Part shown: piece by piece, positions 26,704 to 34,905 of the stretch
Position numbering within the stretch: position 1 is the stretch's first letter
Layout of the letters: every line of letters begins with the position of its first letter
Assembly: GCA_964275585.1 (NCBI GenBank)
Contig: CAXYCJ010000002.1
Coordinates: 1-64,000, forward strand
Source: D2472 sp964275585
GTDB taxonomy: Bacteria > Pseudomonadota > Gammaproteobacteria > Magnimaribacterales > D2472
Direction: 5' to 3'
DNA: 64,000 bases
The notes under the pieces: generated by a model
What the model saw: the letters and a program-made list of their open reading frames with translations, nothing else
What the model was told of the DNA's origin: nothing
Database searches by the model: none
Made by a program: the position numbers and the translations under genes

Positions 26704-26731
26704 TCTCTAAATTCCCAAGCTTATAAGTCAA
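26704..26731 (-). promoter_or_regulatory. candidate acnB promoter
   Basis: On the minus strand TTGACT (26731-26726), a 16-bp spacer and TAGAGA (26709-26704) lie 34 nt before the acnB ATG. The -35 is near consensus; the -10 is weak. Confidence 0.35.
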
Positions 26732-26735
26732 TTCC

Positions 26736-26766
26736 TTGCATGCACTTGAATGAAATAATGTATTAT
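26736..26766 (+). promoter_or_regulatory. candidate promoter of the DUF1289 gene, possibly leaderless
   Basis: TTGCAT (26736-26741), a 19-bp spacer, and TATTAT (26761-26766). The ATG at 26774 is 7 nt after the -10 box with no Shine-Dalgarno. The spacer is slightly long. Confidence 0.3.
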
Positions 26767-26773
26767 CCAAAAT

Positions 26774-27208
26774 ATGAAGAAAAATAAAGCTTCCACACCT
26801 TGTCTTGGAATCTGCTCTACTACTTATGGCGATAATGTATGCAAGGGCTGTAAAAGATTTGTGCACGAAGTGATTAATTGGAATAAATACGCTATTGCAG
26901 AAAAAGAATTAGTGAATTCTCGTCTTGAAGATTTTAAGTTAATAGTCCTTCAGCATCGGTTTTCTATTACTCATCCAGAAATACTTGCATCCAAACTACA
27001 GGACAAAGGAATTAATTTTAATGATTCCTTGGATCCATTGACTTGGATTTTTGATCTCTTGCGTGCTGCTGGGTCTCAAGAACTAGATTTAGATCAGTTT
27101 GGTATTATCTCTCATGAGAATATTGAGCTGGCCGAGCTTAAAAACCAAATATACACTGAATTTTTAGAGCTTTCAGAGGCTCATTATGATCGTTACTTTT
27201 CTAATTAG
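26774..27208 (+). CDS. DUF1289 protein with C-terminal extension
   Basis: 144 aa. The N-terminal 35 residues are a DUF1289 domain (PF06945) with four cysteines, Cys10, Cys14, Cys23 and Cys26, in PCLGIC and VCKGCKRF, followed by VHEVINWN. These small Cys4 modules probably bind a metal; their function is unknown. The remaining 100 residues are helical and acidic with no motif I recognise. Divergent from acnB; its stop overlaps the convergent umuC stop. Confidence 0.8.
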   Translation: MKKNKASTPCLGICSTTYGDNVCKGCKRFVHEVINWNKYAIAEKELVNSRLEDFKLIVLQHRFSITHPEILASKLQDKGINFNDSLDPLTWIFDLLRAAGSQELDLDQFGIISHENIELAELKNQIYTEFLELSEAHYDRYFSN

Positions 27209-28478
27209 CAGTCGGTAGCTCCCACCAATTTGTCGTATATTTTGGCGAGATCATTTTTTTTTGTATTGGTGATAATTGGTTGGGACGCTGGGACGCATAA
27301 TAAATTTGAGTTTGCTCTTTATTCATCTCATCCACACACCGCATTAAGTGATTGTCTTGTTTAATATGCATGTATTTTGATTCATGCATCCCATCAAAGA
27401 AAGACTTCTGTATCATTGATGGGTTTGAAAAATGACTGAGTAATATACCTGCTTTTGCATACGGATAACCCTGTTTAAAAATTTTATACAAGGCTTGCCT
27501 AGCACCCATTAGAATACTTCGTGTGTCATTAATAGGATAAGAAAACCTAAAACTATCGAATCCCCGATATTGTAAATTTTTATTAAATGGGCTGGTTGCA
27601 ATTAAAACTGAAACTTGCAAACACTTTTGCCCCTCTTGCCTCAATTTCTCTCCTGCTCTAACAGCAAAATTACTAACAAGAGTCTCTAGTATTTTTACAT
27701 CTTCAACTCTTGTTCTAAAACTCCTGCTTACAATGATTTGTTTCTTAGGCTCAATGCGATTTTGAATTTCTAAGCATTTCTCACCTCTGAGCTCCCTTAT
27801 TGTTCTTTCTAGAGCAACACTAAATTTTTTTCTTGCCAACTGAATATCCATATTCATTAAATCACAAGCCGAGTAAATTTTAATTTTATTAAGATGCCGG
27901 GATAAGTTGCGACCAATTCCCCACACTTCATCAATAGGCAGGTTCTTTAGGACATTTAGTATTTGTGTTTGCTCATGCAAGCAAATCACCCCCGCGCCAC
28001 CATTTCTTTTTTTTGCAACATGGCTTGCAATCTTTGCCAGTGTTTTTGTAGGAGCTATTCCAATACGAACAGGAATACCCACCCATTGATGTATTATATT
28101 TCTGCAATGGATACCAAATTCATATGCATTCTTGATATTTTGTATGTGTTGTAGATCTAAAAAAGCCTCATCAATGCTATAGATTTCAATGTTTTCTACC
28201 ATGCCTTCTAGTACACGCATCACTCTAGTTGAAAGATCGCCATATAAAGCAAAATTTGATGAAAAAACCTGGCCTCCATTTGCGAGGTATGATTGTTGAA
28301 CCTTAAACCACGGTACCCCCATCTTAACCCCCATGGCTTTAGCTTCTTTGCTTCTAGCAATTACACACCCATCATTATTAGACAAAACCACGATAGGTAT
28401 GTTTTTTAAATCAGGTCTAAATACTCTTTCGCAAGATGCATAAAAATTATCACAGTCAACTAACGCCAGAAGTTTCAT
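27201..28478 (-). CDS. umuC: DNA polymerase V catalytic subunit UmuC
   Basis: Y-family translesion polymerase of the SOS response. 425 aa, normal length. Catalytic acids are Asp8 in LVDCDNFYASCERVF and Asp103/Glu104 in YSIDEAFLDL. Other motifs are VVLSNNDGCVIARS, IRIGIAPTKTLAKIASH and the helix-hairpin segment VWGIGRNLSRHLN. The C-terminal UmuC domain is present through the end. It overlaps umuD by 4 nt and is co-transcribed from the SOS-boxed umuD promoter. Confidence 0.96.
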   Translation of the reverse strand: MKLLALVDCDNFYASCERVFRPDLKNIPIVVLSNNDGCVIARSKEAKAMGVKMGVPWFKVQQSYLANGGQVFSSNFALYGDLSTRVMRVLEGMVENIEIYSIDEAFLDLQHIQNIKNAYEFGIHCRNIIHQWVGIPVRIGIAPTKTLAKIASHVAKKRNGGAGVICLHEQTQILNVLKNLPIDEVWGIGRNLSRHLNKIKIYSACDLMNMDIQLARKKFSVALERTIRELRGEKCLEIQNRIEPKKQIIVSRSFRTRVEDVKILETLVSNFAVRAGEKLRQEGQKCLQVSVLIATSPFNKNLQYRGFDSFRFSYPINDTRSILMGARQALYKIFKQGYPYAKAGILLSHFSNPSMIQKSFFDGMHESKYMHIKQDNHLMRCVDEMNKEQTQIYYASQRPNQLSPIQKKMISPKYTTNWWELPTAN

Positions 28479-28906
28479 TTGAATTGATTAATTGCAGCAG
28501 TGACTGTTCCCATGATGTCTAAATCTTGCCCATGTTGAATATAAATTGGCTGATATTCTGGATTTTCTGGTAGCAGGCAAAGACGTGGCCTTAGTTGCAA
28601 TCGCTTGCAAACAAATTCACCATCTAGCGAAGCAACGATAATATTCCCATGTTTTGGCTTGAGGCTTCGATCAACGATTAAGATTGCTTGATCTGCAATA
28701 TTTGCATTAATCATCGATTGACCAGAGACTCTTACTAGAAATGTAGCAGCACCATTTTTAATAAGATATTGATTGAGATCAATTGGATTTTCTAAGTAGT
28801 CACTTGCTGGGCTCGGAAATCCAACAGAAACAGATTCTAAAAAGAATTTTGTAAAAGTAGTCGGCAGATCATCTGTCGATATTGAACCGAGATAATTAAT
28901 AGTCAT
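28475..28906 (-). CDS. umuD: DNA polymerase V accessory protein UmuD
   Basis: LexA-like protein that self-cleaves on RecA filaments to UmuD', which activates UmuC. 143 aa. Catalytic Ser64 (SGQSMINA) and Lys101 (EFVCKRLQLRP). The cleavage site is Val28-Gly29 in SVGFPSPA, where E. coli has Cys-Gly. I place the start at ATG 28906: an in-frame ATG at 28939 would put the SOS box inside the coding region, whereas from 28906 the box lies 12 nt upstream. The chosen start lacks a clear Shine-Dalgarno. Confidence 0.94.
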   Translation of the reverse strand: MTINYLGSISTDDLPTTFTKFFLESVSVGFPSPASDYLENPIDLNQYLIKNGAATFLVRVSGQSMINANIADQAILIVDRSLKPKHGNIIVASLDGEFVCKRLQLRPRLCLLPENPEYQPIYIQHGQDLDIMGTVTAAINQFK

Positions 28907-28918
28907 GGGATTTTTTAA

Positions 28919-28938
28919 TACTGTATATTTATACAGCA
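28919..28938. promoter_or_regulatory. SOS box (LexA operator) of umuDC
   Basis: TACTGTATATTTATACAGCA contains CTGT-N8-ACAG and differs from the lexA box at only two of 20 positions. It overlaps the expected umuDC promoter and shows that umuDC is under LexA, encoded in this same window. Confidence 0.92.
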
Positions 28939-28962
28939 TTAAAGTCTAAGAGACAATAGCCC

Positions 28963-29685
28963 TTAAAGTTTAAATTCTTTTAATTCTTGTTCACTATTAT
29001 CCAGCATGAGACACCAACCAGTTTCATGCCAGTCCCCCAAAACAACTCGAGTGCCAGTAGCTTCAGCTGTATTAACTGGGTGAGTTTTTGGTCGATGGGT
29101 ATGTCCATGAATCAATAAAGTAATATTATTTTGATTAAAAAACTGATGAATCGCGTTTGGCGTCACATCCATGATGGACATATCTTTTTGATCGTTATTC
29201 TCTTGACTTGCATCCCTCATATTTGATGCAATTTTTCTTCGTTCATGAAGAGGTTTTCTAAGAAATTCCATTTGCCAAGAAGAAGAGCGAACCTCCCCCT
29301 TGTATTTAACGTACTCAAGATCATTAGTGCAAAAATCATCCCCATGAGAAAGAGCAATTTTTTGATCAAAATAATCTATAAAAAATGGGTCTGGCAGGAT
29401 AGTAAGATTTGATTTTTTAGCAAAGCCTTGACCGCATAGGAAATCTCTATTTCCATGAATAAAAAAAATCTCTAAGCCATTCTGAGTTGCAGCTTTTATT
29501 TGCTGCATAACTTCTAGTACAAATGGAGCATCATCGTCATCACCAATCCACGCTTCAAATAAGTCACCCAGGATATACAGATGAGAGAACTCCTGAGCTG
29601 CGGTTTTAAGAAATGTAAAAAAACCCTGAGAAGTTACAGGGTTTTTTTCAGATAAATGAAGGTCAGATATGAATCCTAGTTTCAT
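28963..29685 (-). CDS. lpxH: UDP-2,3-diacylglucosamine diphosphatase
   Basis: Lipid A pathway enzyme making lipid X, a peripheral inner-membrane calcineurin-like phosphoesterase. 240 aa. All metal motifs are visible: ISDLHLSE, LGDLFEAWIGDDD, HGNRDFLCG, LSHGDDFCT and HGHTHRP. The WQMEFLRKPLHERRKIA cap segment is typical of LpxH. It overlaps ppiB by 4 nt (ATGA), the ppiB-lpxH pairing also seen in E. coli. Shows that the host makes a classical lipid A outer membrane. Confidence 0.95.
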   Translation of the reverse strand: MKLGFISDLHLSEKNPVTSQGFFTFLKTAAQEFSHLYILGDLFEAWIGDDDDAPFVLEVMQQIKAATQNGLEIFFIHGNRDFLCGQGFAKKSNLTILPDPFFIDYFDQKIALSHGDDFCTNDLEYVKYKGEVRSSSWQMEFLRKPLHERRKIASNMRDASQENNDQKDMSIMDVTPNAIHQFFNQNNITLLIHGHTHRPKTHPVNTAEATGTRVVLGDWHETGWCLMLDNSEQELKEFKL

Positions 29686-30185
29686 TCATTCACTGTAACT
29701 GAATTAATAATAGTTGGCTCCAGAGGCGCATCTGCATATCCCCCAACGTTTGAAGTTGTGCTTAAGGCAATCAGATCCACAATATCCATTCCATCAATTA
29801 CAGTACCAAAGACAGTATAGCCCCAGCCTTGTGCTGTCTCAGCTGTATGATTGAGGAAATCATTATCTTTGTGATTGATAAAAAACTGACCTGTGGCTGA
29901 GTGAGGCTCCATGGTTCTAGCCATAGCGATAGTGCCCCGATCATTCTTTAACCCATTGTTCGCCTCATTTTGAATTGGATCAGTTCCAGATGATTTAGGA
30001 GCCATATTCTTATCTAAACCTCCACCTTGAACCATAAAACCATCAATAATTCTATGAAAAATAGTACCTGTGTAATAACCATCTTCGGCAAGTTTTAAAA
30101 AGTTTTCGACGGTAATAGGTGCATTTGCAGCATCAAGCTCTAAATGGATGTCTCCGGCTGAAGTAGAGATAGTAACAAGTGACAT
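29682..30185 (-). CDS. ppiB: peptidyl-prolyl cis-trans isomerase (cyclophilin)
   Basis: Cyclophilin-fold prolyl isomerase. 167 aa from ATG 30185. Core motifs are NFLKLAEDGYYTGTIFHRIIDGFMVQGGG, SATGQFFIN and VFGTVIDGMDIVD. An ideal AGGAGG lies 5 nt before this ATG. The frame continues upstream to an ATG at 30305, adding 40 residues that look like a signal peptide (ITVLVIIVTAVTPIFFLPLNA), so a longer exported form is possible. cysS is divergent upstream, lpxH follows. Confidence 0.92.
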   Translation of the reverse strand: MSLVTISTSAGDIHLELDAANAPITVENFLKLAEDGYYTGTIFHRIIDGFMVQGGGLDKNMAPKSSGTDPIQNEANNGLKNDRGTIAMARTMEPHSATGQFFINHKDNDFLNHTAETAQGWGYTVFGTVIDGMDIVDLIALSTTSNVGGYADAPLEPTIINSVTVNE

Positions 30186-30190
30186 TTGAT

Positions 30191-30196
30191 CCTCCT
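30191..30196 (-). promoter_or_regulatory. strong Shine-Dalgarno inside the extended ppiB frame
   Basis: AGGAGG on the minus strand, 5 nt before ATG 30185. It is one of the strongest ribosome-binding sites in the window and argues that the cytoplasmic-length product is made, even though the frame is open to a signal-peptide-like extension starting at 30305. Confidence 0.75.
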
Positions 30197-30366
30197 GGGG
30201 ATAATGTGTGGGCTGACTTATATTAGTAGCGTTTAAGGGTAAAAAGAAGATTGGAGTAACAGCAGTTACAATAATTACCAAGACAGTAATTTGTATTTTT
30301 GACATTAATAAAACCTACATTTCAGTTAAGTTCTTTATAATAAGTGATTCATATATCAAATAACAG

Positions 30367-31737
30367 ATGACAATGCAGTTTTATAACTCTTTCACAAATA
30401 AAAAAGAGAAATTTATACCTATTCGAGAAGGTGAGGTAGGGATGTATGTCTGCGGAATGACGGTCTATGACAATTGTCATTTAGGTCATGCTAGAGCCAT
30501 GATGGCTTTTGATATTTTAGTTCGATACTTTAAAAATAAAGGCTATAAGGTTAATTTTGTTCGTAACATCACTGATGTTGACGATAAAATTATTGAAAGG
30601 GCGATAGAAAGCAATGAATCAATAGATCAATTAACTCAAAGAACAATATCCAGCATGCACGAAGATTTTTCAAGACTGGGTCTTGAATTACCCAATACTG
30701 AACCTAGAGCTACTGAGCATATTCCAGGCATGATTCAAATGATCGAAGATCTAATCAATAAAGGTCATGCATATCACTCAACTGGAGGTGATGTTTTTTT
30801 TGCAGTCAGAACTTTTCCTGAATACGGCAAGTTATCGAATAAGAATATTGATGATTTAAACCCAGGATCAAGAGTTGCTGAAGACGAGTCAAAAAAAGAC
30901 CCTTTAGATTTTGTTTTGTGGAAAAGGGCTAAAGAGGGAGAGCCTTCTTGGAATTCACCATGGGGTAAAGGTAGACCAGGTTGGCACATTGAATGTTCGG
31001 TGATGTCGTTTGAAAATCTAGGACAGCATTTTGATATTCACGGCGGCGGACCAGATTTATTATTTCCACATCATGAGAATGAAATTGCTCAGTCAGAATG
31101 CTCTTCAGGGCATAAATTTGCAAACTATTGGTTACATTCTGGTTTGCTTAAAATTAATGGTGAGAAAATGTCTAAATCTTTAGGAAATTTTGCAATGCTA
31201 AAAGATTTATTCATTTCTTATCATCCAGAAGTGCTTCGTTACTATTTGATTTCTAGCCATTATCGTAGCTCTTTGAATTTTGATCAGGAATCTCTAAATC
31301 AAGCTCGATCAGCTTTAACAAGACTTTACCAAGCACTAACATCAGTTCAGGTTGATGGTAATGAACTTGACCAAGATATGGTCAATAAATTTTCCTTGGT
31401 TATGGATGATGACTTAAATACACCTGAAGCCCTCAGTATATTATTTCAGCTAGCTAAATTAATAAATAGCTCTTCAGATACAGAGAAGAAAATAAAATAT
31501 GCTTCGACTCTTAAAGAACTAAGTAGTGTTCTAGGCTTGCTACAAGATGATCCAAAAATATTTTTTCAATTTGGAGCCACACTATCAGATGAAGAGATTG
31601 ATCAGCAAATCTCCCTCAGGAACAAAGCAAGAGATACAAAAAATTTTGAAACAGCAGATAAGATTCGTGATAGCTTGTTAGAGCAGGGAATTATTTTAGA
31701 TGATAGCAGTGAGGGGACAACTTGGAAAAAATCTTAG
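30367..31737 (+). CDS. cysS: cysteinyl-tRNA synthetase
   Basis: Class I aminoacyl-tRNA synthetase. 456 aa. Zinc/substrate cysteine in MYVCGMTVYD (Cys29), HLGH variant of the HIGH motif at 38-41, FVRNITDVDDKII, the second zinc cysteine in GWHIECSVM with HHENE, and KMSKSLGN. A second ATG two codons downstream could also start translation. The stop lies 5 nt from the end of the convergent SDR gene. Confidence 0.97.
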   Translation: MTMQFYNSFTNKKEKFIPIREGEVGMYVCGMTVYDNCHLGHARAMMAFDILVRYFKNKGYKVNFVRNITDVDDKIIERAIESNESIDQLTQRTISSMHEDFSRLGLELPNTEPRATEHIPGMIQMIEDLINKGHAYHSTGGDVFFAVRTFPEYGKLSNKNIDDLNPGSRVAEDESKKDPLDFVLWKRAKEGEPSWNSPWGKGRPGWHIECSVMSFENLGQHFDIHGGGPDLLFPHHENEIAQSECSSGHKFANYWLHSGLLKINGEKMSKSLGNFAMLKDLFISYHPEVLRYYLISSHYRSSLNFDQESLNQARSALTRLYQALTSVQVDGNELDQDMVNKFSLVMDDDLNTPEALSILFQLAKLINSSSDTEKKIKYASTLKELSSVLGLLQDDPKIFFQFGATLSDEEIDQQISLRNKARDTKNFETADKIRDSLLEQGIILDDSSEGTTWKKS

Positions 31738-31742
31738 GCTAT

Positions 31743-32606
31743 CTAGTCTCCTAAATCCTCAATAACTGATTCAACTCCCGTTGAGCCCATATTCATACCA
31801 ACCACTCTTTTGATACCCATTTTTGCATAATGTTCAGCAGCATCTGTCATCAAACCAGATCGATCACATGTTAAACCTCCGTCAACACAAATATTTATTC
31901 CAGTAATAAACCTTGATTCATCGCATGCTAAAAAAAGTGCAGTATAAGCAATATCAATCGGCATGCCGATGTCCTCTATAGGTTGGACAAGGTTGCTGTC
32001 TTCTAGAGCTGTAGCTAAAAGAGGAGTATTAATCGCACCAGGTGAAATTGCATTGACTCGAATTTTATTTGGACCTAACTCAATAGCGGCATTCTGACAA
32101 AAATTAATTACTCCAGATTTTGCAGCTGAATATGCAATAGGCCCTGATCCTCCGCCCATCCCAGCAATTGATGATGTGTTGATAATTGAGCCGCCTGAGG
32201 AACTATCTTTCATAATTCTTGCTGCGTATTTTGTGCCTAGAAAGACTGATTTTAATAAAATTTGAAATGATTTATCCCATTCATCTCCATCAATGTGAGT
32301 AATAGGACCCACCGCACCACCAATACCGGCATTATTAAATAAGACATCTAAAGTGCCAAATTCACTTACTGCTAAATTAATTAAATTTTCTACATCTTTC
32401 TCTTTTGAAACATCTGCCAGGCAAATAGCTGCATTTTTCTCAAAATTCTTTTGTTTAATAATTTCAAATGTTTCTTCAAGCGTTGTTTTGTTCATATCAG
32501 CCAAAACAACATGTGCTCCATGTTCTAGAAATAATAATGCTGTTTCCTTGCCAATACCGCTTCCAGCTCCAGTAATCACAGCTACTTTGTCTTGTAATCT
32601 TTTCAT
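31743..32606 (-). CDS. short-chain dehydrogenase/reductase
   Basis: Classical SDR, 287 aa, cytoplasmic. NAD(P) loop TGAGSGIG at residues 12-19; LADMN after the second strand suggests NAD preference (acidic residue). NNAG at 91-94, catalytic serine at 145/146, Tyr159 and Lys163 (YSAAK). A C-terminal extension beyond ICVDGG, about 35 residues ending in GVESVIEDLGD, is longer than in FabG-type enzymes. Substrate unknown; the tail resembles SDRs annotated as cyclohexanol or steroid dehydrogenases, which is only a guess. Confidence 0.85.
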   Translation of the reverse strand: MKRLQDKVAVITGAGSGIGKETALLFLEHGAHVVLADMNKTTLEETFEIIKQKNFEKNAAICLADVSKEKDVENLINLAVSEFGTLDVLFNNAGIGGAVGPITHIDGDEWDKSFQILLKSVFLGTKYAARIMKDSSSGGSIINTSSIAGMGGGSGPIAYSAAKSGVINFCQNAAIELGPNKIRVNAISPGAINTPLLATALEDSNLVQPIEDIGMPIDIAYTALFLACDESRFITGINICVDGGLTCDRSGLMTDAAEHYAKMGIKRVVGMNMGSTGVESVIEDLGD

Positions 32607-32711
32607 TTAACAATTATTACTGAAAGAATAGTAAAAGAAAAATAAAGTTTTATAAATATACATAAATAGAGTTTAAGAATTATAGCTCTCGGAGAATAAT
32701 TGATTAGATTC

Positions 32712-32733
32712 TTACCATGCACGCGCTTGGTAA
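32712..32733 (-). terminator. possible hairpin downstream of tRNA-Asn
   Basis: TTACCA and TGGTAA form a 6-bp stem around a GC-rich 10-nt loop, about 32 nt past the tRNA 3' end. No T tract follows, so it is a weak candidate for a terminator or processing signal. Confidence 0.2.
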
Positions 32734-32764
32734 ATAGATTAAAATTAATGGTTGACTCAAGAAT

Positions 32765-32839
32765 TGGCTCCCTGACGTGGGATCGAACCACGGACCAATT
32801 GATTAACAGTCAACTGCTCTACCGCTGAGCTATCAGGGA
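32765..32839 (-). tRNA. tRNA-Asn (anticodon GUU)
   Basis: 75-nt cloverleaf with encoded CCA. Acceptor stem TCCCTGA/TCAGGGA with G discriminator, D-arm TAGCTCAGCGGTAGAGCA, anticodon loop CTGTTAA giving GUU, and T-arm CGTGGTTCGATCCCACG. All stems pair. It lies divergently from uvrB. Confidence 0.97.
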
Positions 32840-32850
32840 ACAAGTTGAGG

Positions 32851-32856
32851 ATTATA
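32851..32856 (-). promoter_or_regulatory. -10 box for tRNA-Asn
   Basis: TATAAT on the minus strand, ending 11 nt before the mature tRNA 5' end, the usual distance for a tRNA promoter with a short leader. The -35 region is not clear. Confidence 0.5.
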
Positions 32857-32885
32857 AATTAAAAATCATAAAGTAATACAGGATA

Positions 32886-34895
32886 ATGACAAAAAATTTA
32901 ATCGTTCAATCTCTATTTGATCCTGCAGGGCAACAGCCAGTAGCAATAGAAAGCTTAGTTAAAGGTTTGAATGATGGATTGCTGCATCAAACTCTGCTTG
33001 GAGTCACTGGTTCAGGTAAGACTTACACCATGGCAAAAGTTATCGAATCAACTCAAAGGCCTGCTGTTATTATGGCACCGAATAAAACATTAGCAGCTCA
33101 GCTTTATGGAGAATTGAAAGATTTTTTTCCATCTAATTCAGTTGAATATTTTGTTTCTTATTATGATTATTATCAGCCTGAGGCATATGTGCCAACCTCT
33201 GATACTTATATAGCCAAAGACGCCTCAATAAATGAGCATATTGAGCAAATGCGACTTTCTGCAACTAAAGCGCTGCTCGAAAGAAACGATACAATTGTTG
33301 TTGCGACGGTTTCTGCTATTTATGGTCTTGGAGCCCCAGAATCCTATTTAAATATGATTCTGCACTTGGATCGAGGAGAGGTTATTGACCAGCGTGCTAT
33401 TCTTCGACGGCTCTCTGCGATGCAGTACACGCGAAATGATATTGATTTTCGACGAGCAACTTTTAGGGTTCGTGGTGATGTCATTGATATTTACCCAGCA
33501 GACTCAGAAAGAGACGCTTTAAGAATTGAGTTATTTGGAGATGAAATAGAGCGCTTGCTTTGGATTGATCCTCTTAATGGGGAGGTTATTCAAGACATTC
33601 CCAGAGCCACTATATATCCCAAAACTCACTATGTTACTCCCAAAGAAACAGTTTTAGGGTGCTTGAAAGAAGTCAGGGCAGAGCTCAAGGATCGACTTAT
33701 TTATTTAAAAGAGAACGATAAGTTAGTTGAGGCACAACGGCTCCAAGAGCGAACCACCTATGATCTTGAGATGATGCAGGAGCTCGGTTATTGCCAAGGA
33801 ATAGAGAATTACTCTCGCTATCTTTCGGGCAGAGATGTTGGTGAACCGCCACCATGTCTATTTGATTATTTGCCAAAAAATGCAATTGTTTTTATGGATG
33901 AATCTCATGTATCGGTTCCTCAGATTGGAGGTATGTACAAGGGCGACCGTTCAAGAAAAGAAACTTTAGTAGATTATGGATTCAGATTACCTTCTGCTCT
34001 AGATAATCGCCCACTGAGATTTGAAGAATGGGAAGAAGTCACCCCTCAAAAAATTTATGTTTCAGCCACTCCAAGTAAATATGAAGCAGAGCATTCTGAC
34101 AACATAGCAGAACTTTTAGTTAGACCCACAGGATTAATTGATCCGGAGATAGAGATTAGACCAGCAACCTCTCAGATTGATGATGTGATGGGCGAATGTA
34201 ATGAGAGAGCAGCATTACAAGAAAGAGTTCTCATTACCACATTAACTAAACGTATGGCAGAGGATCTTACAGATTATTTAGAGGAAAATGGTATTCGAAC
34301 CAGGTACATGCATTCCGATGTTGACACTGTAGAGAGAACAGAAATTATAAGAGATTTAAGATTGGGTAATTTTGATGTGCTGGTTGGCATTAATTTATTA
34401 AGAGAAGGTTTAGATATTCCTGAGGTTTCATTGGTGGCTATTCTTGATGCAGATAAAGAAGGCTTTCTAAGATCAGAAGTTACTATTATTCAGACTGTTG
34501 GCAGGGCTGCAAGAAATATTAGAGGGCGGGCTATTTTATATGGAGACAAAGTCACAGGATCCATGCAAAGAGCGATAGATGAAATGTCGCGTCGGCGCGA
34601 AATTCAAATTGCATACAACAAAAAACATAACATCATACCAACGTCTATTATCAAAGATGTAAAAGATATAATGGAAGGCGCTAGAGTTACTAAGAAATCT
34701 AAAAAAACTAAACCAAAGTATTTTGAAGAGGATCTACCCTTTAAAATTGAAGCAGACGGCCCAGATAAAATCTCTAGCTCAATCACGAAGCTTGAAGAAC
34801 AAATGTATGTTTATGCCAAACAAACAGAGTATGAAAAGGCTGCATTCTGCAGAGATCAAATAAAAAATTTAAAGTGGCAGCTTATTAATTCTTAA
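32886..34895 (+). CDS. uvrB: excinuclease ABC subunit B
   Basis: Helicase-like damage-verification subunit of nucleotide excision repair. 669 aa. Walker A GVTGSGKT at 39-46, YYDYYQPEAYVP beta-hairpin that inserts at lesions, DESH box near residue 338, helicase motifs VLITTLTKRMAEDLTDYL and QTVGRAARN, and a C-terminal UVR motif (KLEEQMYVYAKQTEYEKAAFCRDQI). Preceded by AGGA. No CTGT-N8-ACAG site is present upstream, so unlike E. coli uvrB it does not look LexA-controlled. Confidence 0.97.
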   Translation: MTKNLIVQSLFDPAGQQPVAIESLVKGLNDGLLHQTLLGVTGSGKTYTMAKVIESTQRPAVIMAPNKTLAAQLYGELKDFFPSNSVEYFVSYYDYYQPEAYVPTSDTYIAKDASINEHIEQMRLSATKALLERNDTIVVATVSAIYGLGAPESYLNMILHLDRGEVIDQRAILRRLSAMQYTRNDIDFRRATFRVRGDVIDIYPADSERDALRIELFGDEIERLLWIDPLNGEVIQDIPRATIYPKTHYVTPKETVLGCLKEVRAELKDRLIYLKENDKLVEAQRLQERTTYDLEMMQELGYCQGIENYSRYLSGRDVGEPPPCLFDYLPKNAIVFMDESHVSVPQIGGMYKGDRSRKETLVDYGFRLPSALDNRPLRFEEWEEVTPQKIYVSATPSKYEAEHSDNIAELLVRPTGLIDPEIEIRPATSQIDDVMGECNERAALQERVLITTLTKRMAEDLTDYLEENGIRTRYMHSDVDTVERTEIIRDLRLGNFDVLVGINLLREGLDIPEVSLVAILDADKEGFLRSEVTIIQTVGRAARNIRGRAILYGDKVTGSMQRAIDEMSRRREIQIAYNKKHNIIPTSIIKDVKDIMEGARVTKKSKKTKPKYFEEDLPFKIEADGPDKISSSITKLEEQMYVYAKQTEYEKAAFCRDQIKNLKWQLINS

Positions 34896-34905
34896 TAAAA
34901 AAAAA

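Noticed and set aside
28907..28939. N-terminal extension of umuD from ATG 28939
   Set aside because: It would place the SOS box and promoter within the coding region; UmuD homology starts after ATG 28906.
32842..32885. LexA site upstream of uvrB
   Set aside because: An ACAG is present near 32878 but no CTGT lies 8 bp before it.
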